A DNA stretch of 64,000 bases, from NCBI GenBank assembly GCA_943788445.1, contig CALSQH010000006.1, forward strand, positions 1 through 64,000, in the 5' to 3' direction. Below are positions 58,048 through 64,000 of this stretch, in pieces. Under the pieces are notes generated by a model. It saw nothing but the letters and a program-made list of their open reading frames with translations. It was not told the DNA's origin and made no database searches. The position numbers and the translations under genes were made by a program. This stretch comes from an uncultured Pseudomonadales bacterium. GTDB taxonomy: Bacteria; Pseudomonadota; Gammaproteobacteria; Pseudomonadales; Porticoccaceae. Numbering within the stretch: position 1 is the first letter of the stretch; each line of letters begins with the position of its first letter.

Positions 58048-60513
58048 GTGCTTATTGAGAACTTTAACAGCCAAATGGATAAGTGCAAACAGGGATTGTC
58101 GATGAGTTATATGGTGATGTTGTCGGTGGGTATCTTTTCGGTGGCTTGGTGGCCCGGCCTGCCGAGCTTTGAAGTGAGTCTGGTCATGCTGGTTTGCTCA
58201 ATCCCTCTTTGGGCTATTGGCAGGCTTAAATTACCCCTCTGTTTGTTTATGGGCATGCTCTGGGGGATATTTTCTGCTCATTTATTACTCGCAGATGTGC
58301 TTCCTGCAGAGTTTGACGGTGAAGATGTTTTATTGTCTGGAACCATTGTTGGGTTAGTCGACAGTAACGCTAAGCGCAGTCGTTTTGCTTTTAGTGTGGA
58401 TTCGGCTCAACTGCTCAGTGATAGCTCGCAGCAGATAGCCATCAAAAAATCATTAATCAGTTGGTATGGCAAAAAAGACCTGCGGCCCGGACAGCGCTGG
58501 CAATTAGTTACTCGGTTGCGCCGCCCCCGAGGGTTTGTTAATCCAAAGGCGTTTGACTATCAAAGTTGGTTATACCAGCAGGGTTATGGGGCTACGGGTT
58601 ATGTGCGCGGCTCGCATAAATCTACGAAGCTTTTTCATGAAAAGCTTTTTCGTAAGGACTTTCCAAGTACAGAATTCTTTTTATCAGTACCTCGACTAAT
58701 AACCTCAAAAGTGCCCTCAACAGTAGCCTCCAGATTGCGCACAACACTTCGTCAGAGAATTGTGCGTGCAGACCTTTCACCTCGCGGGGAGGCGGTCATA
58801 TTGGCCTTAACCATTGGTGATAAACAGCGACTTTCAACATGGTGGACGGATTTAGCCCGCCTGGGAATTGTCCATCTATTGGTGATATCAGGTTTGCATA
58901 TAGGTCTTATTGCCTTGATAGGTACAGTTTTAGGTCTAGGGCTGAGCCGCACTATTATTTTATTTCGGCGCTTATTCTATAGGTTGGGGATAGCGTCTCC
59001 AGCGGAATCTAGTCAGCACTGGATAGCGCCTTTAAGTGGACTGTTGGCGGCTTTTTTATACAGCTTATTGGCCGGTTTCTCGCTGCCCACTCAGAGGGCC
59101 CTCATCGCTGTGTTAGTGATCGTTATAGCCAGATTAAGCTATCGTAAAATACGTCCTTTAGTGTGTATGGCTTGGGCCTTACTGTTGATCGCCATCAGTC
59201 AGCCACTGGCAGTGCTAAGTGCCGGTTTTTGGCTTTCATTTACGGCGGTTGGGTTACTGGTTTGGTGGTTTGCGCCCTGGAGGTCGACTGCTCGACAGTT
59301 TTCTTTGCGTCGAACAGGCACTGCTCAGTTGGCATTATTGATGGGTATGTCAGTGCCTTTATTGTTTTTTCTTGGCAAGGTTTCTTGGCTGGCACCGTTG
59401 GTCAATATGGTTGCTATTCCGTGGGTCTCCTTTATCACCGTCCCTCTGTCTTTACTTGGCAGTGTGTTGCTGCTGATATCGGATTCCGCTGCCAAGAGTG
59501 TCTGGGCGTGGGCCGATTGGTCTGTGTCCACGCTGTGGTGGCTATTGGATATTATCCCTTCCCAGTTAGGCTTTATGGTCTCTCCGCTGGGTATCTCGCC
59601 GATTATTCTCTGCGCAGCGCTACTGGCTGGATTAGTACTCTTATTGCCGCGAGGCATTGCTCTACGATGGCTCGGATTAGTTCCCCTGATACTACTGTTA
59701 GTTTTTTCACGCAGAGATATTCCACTGCGAATGACGGTGTTGGACGTGGGGCAGGGCCTTGCGGTAATCGTGCAAACTGAAAAGCATACACTGGTTTACG
59801 ATACGGGCGTTGAATACAGTAAACAGTTTAGTGCCGGCAGTGGCATTATCGCGCCGTACCTGTGGCAGCAGGGCCGCGATAGGATAAATGCCACAATTAT
59901 TAGCCACGAAGATGGCGACCACAGTGGTGGTTTTCCCTCATTGCAGGCTGTTCTTCCCAGTCAACGTTTGTTGGTCGGCCCAGCAGTTACTTATAGTCGC
60001 GACGTTACCAATGCTTCTGAGTTTGGGATTTGCTCGGCCGGTCAGAGCTGGGTTTGGGATAAGGTTAAATTTCAGGTTTTATGGCCAAACCAACGTGATT
60101 TAGAGGGCAATAATAGCTCCTGTGTGCTGCAAATTACCTTTCGAAAAACAAATGGCCGTGAAATAACCATATTGTTGCCCGGAGATATTGAACGCAGTGC
60201 TGAATTTGAGTTATTAAAGCTGGTCGGTCACAGTCATCAGCCCTTGGATGTTTTAATCGCCCCGCATCACGGCAGTAAAACTTCATCTACAGAGGCTTTT
60301 GTGCAGCGTCTGGCGCCACTCAATGTGGTTTTTTCTGCAGGCTATCGCCACCAGTTCGGCCATCCCCACCAAAGTGTCGAAAATCGCTATAAGGCGATTG
60401 GCAGCAGGCTATGGAATACCGGTGAACAGGGTGCAATAACCTTTAGTTGGTCGCACTCTGGGGAGTTAGAGGTCTCAGCAGCACGCAGTGAGCAGATTCG
60501 ATGGTGGCGATAG
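58048..60513 (+). CDS. comEC: DNA internalization-related competence protein ComEC/Rec2
   Basis: LGIVHLLVISGLHIGLIALIG competence domain; C-terminal MBL VLDVGQGLAVIVQT, HEDGDHSGG, APHHGSKTSS. Confidence 0.93.
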   Translation: MLIENFNSQMDKCKQGLSMSYMVMLSVGIFSVAWWPGLPSFEVSLVMLVCSIPLWAIGRLKLPLCLFMGMLWGIFSAHLLLADVLPAEFDGEDVLLSGTIVGLVDSNAKRSRFAFSVDSAQLLSDSSQQIAIKKSLISWYGKKDLRPGQRWQLVTRLRRPRGFVNPKAFDYQSWLYQQGYGATGYVRGSHKSTKLFHEKLFRKDFPSTEFFLSVPRLITSKVPSTVASRLRTTLRQRIVRADLSPRGEAVILALTIGDKQRLSTWWTDLARLGIVHLLVISGLHIGLIALIGTVLGLGLSRTIILFRRLFYRLGIASPAESSQHWIAPLSGLLAAFLYSLLAGFSLPTQRALIAVLVIVIARLSYRKIRPLVCMAWALLLIAISQPLAVLSAGFWLSFTAVGLLVWWFAPWRSTARQFSLRRTGTAQLALLMGMSVPLLFFLGKVSWLAPLVNMVAIPWVSFITVPLSLLGSVLLLISDSAAKSVWAWADWSVSTLWWLLDIIPSQLGFMVSPLGISPIILCAALLAGLVLLLPRGIALRWLGLVPLILLLVFSRRDIPLRMTVLDVGQGLAVIVQTEKHTLVYDTGVEYSKQFSAGSGIIAPYLWQQGRDRINATIISHEDGDHSGGFPSLQAVLPSQRLLVGPAVTYSRDVTNASEFGICSAGQSWVWDKVKFQVLWPNQRDLEGNNSSCVLQITFRKTNGREITILLPGDIERSAEFELLKLVGHSHQPLDVLIAPHHGSKTSSTEAFVQRLAPLNVVFSAGYRHQFGHPHQSVENRYKAIGSRLWNTGEQGAITFSWSHSGELEVSAARSEQIRWWR

Positions 60514-60587
60514 TTGATTGTGCGTTTTTCCCAAACGTTGTTTGTGGTAGAGTTAAACTGAATTTAATGGACTGACTGGAATACAAC

Positions 60588-61205
60588 GTGTATCAAATTT
60601 TCCTCTCTGGTGGCTGGTTGATGTGGCCTCTGTTGCTCTGCTCAATTGTCTTTGTGGCGATATCGATTGAGCGCTTTATAACACTTAAGGCCGATCGAAT
60701 TGTTCCCAGTGGTTTGCTCGCCCGTGTATGGCAGCAATTGCGCAATAAAGAACTTCAGGGTGAACGGCTTAAAGATCTTCGCGACACATCACCTCTGGGT
60801 TATATCCTCGCCGCTGGAATCAGTAATTCCGGGCATGGTCGAGATATTATGAAAGACAGTATTGAGGAGGCCGCTGGGCAGGTTGTTCACGAGTTGGAAC
60901 GCTTCTTAACGATTCTCAGCACAATTGCCAATATGGCCCCGTTAATCGGTTTGCTTGGAACCGTATTGGGCATGATTCAGGTATTTGCCGATATTATGTT
61001 ATTTGGTACGGGCAATGCCGCTGAGTTGGCTGGAGGTATTTCCCAAGCACTTATTACCACTGCGGCTGGATTGACCATTGCGATTCCTGCAATGATCTCC
61101 AATCGGTATTTTGAGCGCCATGTGGAATCGCTGATTGTGCAGTTGGAGGGGCAGGCGACCAAGCTTGTCGACGCAATGCACAGCGATCTGTTTAGGCAGC
61201 CCTAG
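60588..61205 (+). CDS. exbB: MotA/TolQ/ExbB proton channel family protein
   Basis: LSTIANMAPLIGLLGTVLGMIQVF; GGISQALITTAAGLTIAIPA. Confidence 0.93.
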   Translation: MYQIFLSGGWLMWPLLLCSIVFVAISIERFITLKADRIVPSGLLARVWQQLRNKELQGERLKDLRDTSPLGYILAAGISNSGHGRDIMKDSIEEAAGQVVHELERFLTILSTIANMAPLIGLLGTVLGMIQVFADIMLFGTGNAAELAGGISQALITTAAGLTIAIPAMISNRYFERHVESLIVQLEGQATKLVDAMHSDLFRQP

Positions 61206-61256
61206 ACTGATGCCTGATGCAACTCTTATGAAAATGCGGATCAAAGCGAGGCTCCG

Positions 61257-61724
61257 ATGAAATTCCATCGCAAGCGTCGACCGGATAGCGGGATTAATTT
61301 AACACCACTGATCGATGTGGTGTTTTTGCTATTGATTTTCTTTATGGTCACCACCACCTTTACCAAAGAGACCCGATTGCTGATTAATCTTCCAGAGGCG
61401 AGTGGGCAGGTTGCTGATAGTAGTCCAGCGACGCTCGAATTGGTGATTGCCAAAGATGGCAGTTACGCGGTTAATGGACAAAATTTGATAAATCGAGACA
61501 TCAAGACCATTATGGCGGCACTGAGAGACGCCTCGGGTGATAATGCGGATATTCCGCTGGTGATTACCGCCGACGCCGAGGCCACACATCAGGCAGTTAT
61601 TACCGCGATGGATGCAGCGGGCCGGTTAGGCTTTAACCAATTGAATATTGCGACGCAGCAAGCTGACGATGCATCGCAAGAACCGTTTCCAAAAACATTA
61701 AAAGCGCCATCACGAGAGCCATAA
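61257..61724 (+). CDS. exbD: ExbD/TolR biopolymer transport protein
   Basis: INLTPLIDVVFLLLIFFMVTTTF. Confidence 0.95.
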   Translation: MKFHRKRRPDSGINLTPLIDVVFLLLIFFMVTTTFTKETRLLINLPEASGQVADSSPATLELVIAKDGSYAVNGQNLINRDIKTIMAALRDASGDNADIPLVITADAEATHQAVITAMDAAGRLGFNQLNIATQQADDASQEPFPKTLKAPSREP

Positions 61725-61728
61725 GATT

Positions 61729-63576
61729 ATGCCCAACCAAACCGTCCCTGACGGAGCAACAACTTACCTGCGATTATTAAAGTATGTACGCCGTTACTGG
61801 TTAGCCTTTGTGGTTAGTGTATTCGGATTGGTGCTGCACTCTTTTGCCGAGGTTGCATTCGTAGATCTGCTCGGCTTTATCACCGACACCGTGGGAAGTC
61901 TGACCAGTTCTGCTACTGAGGCGTCTGTTCAAAGCTTGCCGACCAGCGGGATGACAGCAGCGCTGGCCAATGGTCTGTTGGGTGACCTAATGGTTGACCG
62001 AACGTGGATGGTTATTCCTATTTTTCTTATTGCTATTAGCATGCTGCGTGGCATTGGCTATCTCGTGGGCAGCTACGGTCTTGCCTATGTCTCCAATTAT
62101 CTTGTGCATGCACTGCGTGCAGATATTTTTGAAAAATATTTGCAGTTGCCATTCTGTTTCTTCGATCGCTCTATGTCGGGGCATCTGGTTTCGGTGGTTA
62201 CTTTTAATGTTCAGCAGGTTACACAGGCCTGTACCAAAGCCCTAAAAACACTTCTACAGCAGGGCAGTTTGGTGATTGGCCTGCTCGCTTACCTGTTCTA
62301 TGTGAACTGGAAGCTAACCCTGTTTTTTATTGCTGTTATGCCGCTGATTGCCCTTTTGGTCTCTTTGGTTAGCAAGCGTTTTCGGCTTATTAGCACTCGC
62401 ATTCAATCGGCGATGGGCGATGTCACCCATCTTACTCAGGAAGCGGTCAATGGCTATCAGGAAGTGCGCATGTTTGGCGCTATGAATAATGAGCGTGAGC
62501 GTATGTTGCAGGCCAGTCACAGCAATCGTCGCCAAAATATGAAGATGGCGCTTACCGAAGGAGTCAGTAATCCTCTGGTGATGCTGTTGGTGTCGCTAGC
62601 CTTCGCTGGCATCACCGGTTTTATGCTCAGTCCATCAATCCTTGAGACTATGAGTACCGGCAGCTTTATTACGTTTCTTGTTGCCTCGGGCATGTTGATC
62701 AAGCCAATTCGTCAAGTGACGGAAATTAATAGTGATATTCAAAAAGGTATTGCCGCGGCGGAATCGATCTTTGAGGTTCTCGATGCGCAGCCGGAAAAAG
62801 ACAATGGCACTGTTGAGTTGGATTCTGTGCAGGGCGGTTTTGAATTCAAAGATATTAACTTTCAATACAGTGCCGACGGCCGCATGATTCTGCAAGATAT
62901 TAACTTCACCGTTAAACCGGGTGAAACCATTGCTTTGGTCGGTTCATCCGGCAGTGGTAAAACCACCTTGGTCAGTCTGATTGCACGCTTTTACAACCAT
63001 GGTGAGGGTAATATTTTACTTGATGGCGTCGATGTTAATGATTTCACATTGAAAAACCTGCGCAGTCATATCGCTCAAGTCAGTCAAAACGTTACCCTAT
63101 TTAATGACACGGTGTTTAATAATATTGCCTATGGTGAGCTTTCCGATTGCAGTCTCGCCGAGGTAAAAGCCGCGGCAGCTATTGCTCACGCCGACGAGTT
63201 TATCGAGCAGTTGTCCGACGGTTATCAAACCCATGTCGGCGATGACGGTGTGATGCTCTCAGGTGGTCAGCGTCAGCGTATTGCCATTGCTCGGGCAGTG
63301 TTAAAGAACGCGCCGGTACTTATTTTGGATGAGGCGACTTCAGCTCTGGATACTGATTCAGAGCGCTATATTCAGGCTGCTTTAGAAGAACTTATGAAGT
63401 CTCGCACCACCTTCGTTATTGCTCATCGATTGAGTACGGTTGAAAAAGCCGATCGCATCTTGGTTATGGAAAAAGGGCGTATTGTTGAGCAGGGGAGTCA
63501 TAAGGAGCTGTTAGCTCAGGCTGGGCGTTACTCGCAGCTCTACAATAATCAATTCAGCGAGCTAAAGGTGGGCTGA
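61729..63576 (+). CDS. msbA: Lipid A export ABC transporter permease/ATP-binding protein
   Basis: Walker A GSSGSGKTT, LSGGQRQRIAIARA, next to lpxK. Confidence 0.95.
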   Translation: MPNQTVPDGATTYLRLLKYVRRYWLAFVVSVFGLVLHSFAEVAFVDLLGFITDTVGSLTSSATEASVQSLPTSGMTAALANGLLGDLMVDRTWMVIPIFLIAISMLRGIGYLVGSYGLAYVSNYLVHALRADIFEKYLQLPFCFFDRSMSGHLVSVVTFNVQQVTQACTKALKTLLQQGSLVIGLLAYLFYVNWKLTLFFIAVMPLIALLVSLVSKRFRLISTRIQSAMGDVTHLTQEAVNGYQEVRMFGAMNNERERMLQASHSNRRQNMKMALTEGVSNPLVMLLVSLAFAGITGFMLSPSILETMSTGSFITFLVASGMLIKPIRQVTEINSDIQKGIAAAESIFEVLDAQPEKDNGTVELDSVQGGFEFKDINFQYSADGRMILQDINFTVKPGETIALVGSSGSGKTTLVSLIARFYNHGEGNILLDGVDVNDFTLKNLRSHIAQVSQNVTLFNDTVFNNIAYGELSDCSLAEVKAAAAIAHADEFIEQLSDGYQTHVGDDGVMLSGGQRQRIAIARAVLKNAPVLILDEATSALDTDSERYIQAALEELMKSRTTFVIAHRLSTVEKADRILVMEKGRIVEQGSHKELLAQAGRYSQLYNNQFSELKVG

Positions 63577-63578
63577 TT

Positions 63579-64000
63579 GTGTCTCTCGAGAAAATTATAA
63601 CCAGTGCATGGGATCGCGATAGCCGTTGGTTGGTATTTTTAATTCCCTTGTCGTGGTTTTTTTCTGTGCTGTCTGGCTTCAGACGCCAGTATATGCAGGG
63701 AAAGTATCAGGGTAGTGCCTACGCCGCACCGGTGATAATTATTGGCAATATTTCAGTCGGTGGAAGCGGCAAAACCCCGCTGATAATTGCACTGGTTGCC
63801 GCCCTTAAACAGCGTGGTTATTCGCCGGGCGTGGTCAGCCGTGGCTATTCCGGTCAGGCTGTCAATTATCCGCTATCGGTAACCTCGAGTACGGCAGTCA
63901 ACGACAGTGGCGACGAGCCCCTATTAATTGCAACGCTGGCCGACTGTCCGGTAGTCGTAGACCCGAACCGTCCGGCAGCTGTTGAGTATCTGCTCAGTCA
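63579..64000 (+). CDS. lpxK: Tetraacyldisaccharide 4'-kinase (truncated by window end)
   Basis: Frame from GTG 63579: VSLEKIITSAWDRDSRWLVFLIPLSWFFSVLSGFRRQYM...VIIIGNISVGGSGKTPLIIALV; not in the ORF track because it is open at the edge. Confidence 0.93.
   Translation, partial: MSLEKIITSAWDRDSRWLVFLIPLSWFFSVLSGFRRQYMQGKYQGSAYAAPVIIIGNISVGGSGKTPLIIALVAALKQRGYSPGVVSRGYSGQAVNYPLSVTSSTAVNDSGDEPLLIATLADCPVVVDPNRPAAVEYLLS

Noticed and set aside
58624-58652. Direct repeat AAGCTTTTTC inside comEC
   Set aside because: Encodes LFHEKLF in frame and is AT-rich; no evidence of function beyond coding.
59163-59780. 205-aa ORF in another frame within comEC
   Set aside because: ComEC frame is continuous with competence and MBL motifs; the alternative frame is compositional.
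1-64000. CRISPR arrays, prophage, IS elements, integrons, secondary-metabolite megasynthases
   Set aside because: No regularly spaced repeats, transposase/integrase motifs, phage structural genes or PKS/NRPS domains were seen in any frame.

Overview
This is a contiguous, gene-dense chromosomal segment of a gammaproteobacterium. Gene order and protein style suggest a marine Cellvibrionales/SAR92-like lineage, but that is inference. Left third (about 0.5-19 kb): an acyl-CoA/lipid catabolic region with an SCP2 protein, APH-like kinase, MFS and POT transporters, two adjacent acyl-CoA dehydrogenases, MaoC hydratase, SDR, two thiolases, an alkylsulfatase, FadD-like ligase and alpha/beta hydrolases. 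Middle (19-50 kb): a conserved housekeeping block running dapD-arsC-like-nth-dapC-glnD-map / rpsB-tsf-pyrH-frr-uppS-cdsA-dxr-rseP-bamA-ompH-lpxD-fabZ-lpxA-lpxB-rnhB-[fabH-like]-dnaE-accA, then epmC, a 5'-3' exonuclease and pdxB. Right part (50-64 kb): an alaA-like aminotransferase, DUF1499-like protein, tRNA-Glu and tRNA-Gly, a two-gene unit with a secreted metalloprotease carrying dockerin-like repeats, patatin, comEC, exbB/exbD, msbA and a truncated lpxK. I saw no CRISPR array, prophage, IS element or rRNA. The observations most worth follow-up are: dnaE homology that extends upstream of any ATG/GTG/TTG, implying an AUA start; a nested inverted-repeat element at 7055-7160; a catabolic cluster resembling a dissected MFE-2 plus an ACAD11/LvaA-like kinase; a 28-nt tRNA-Glu 5' fragment upstream of the intact tRNA; and the coupled metalloprotease/partner operon. 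All calls come from reading the sequence; no database search was run.
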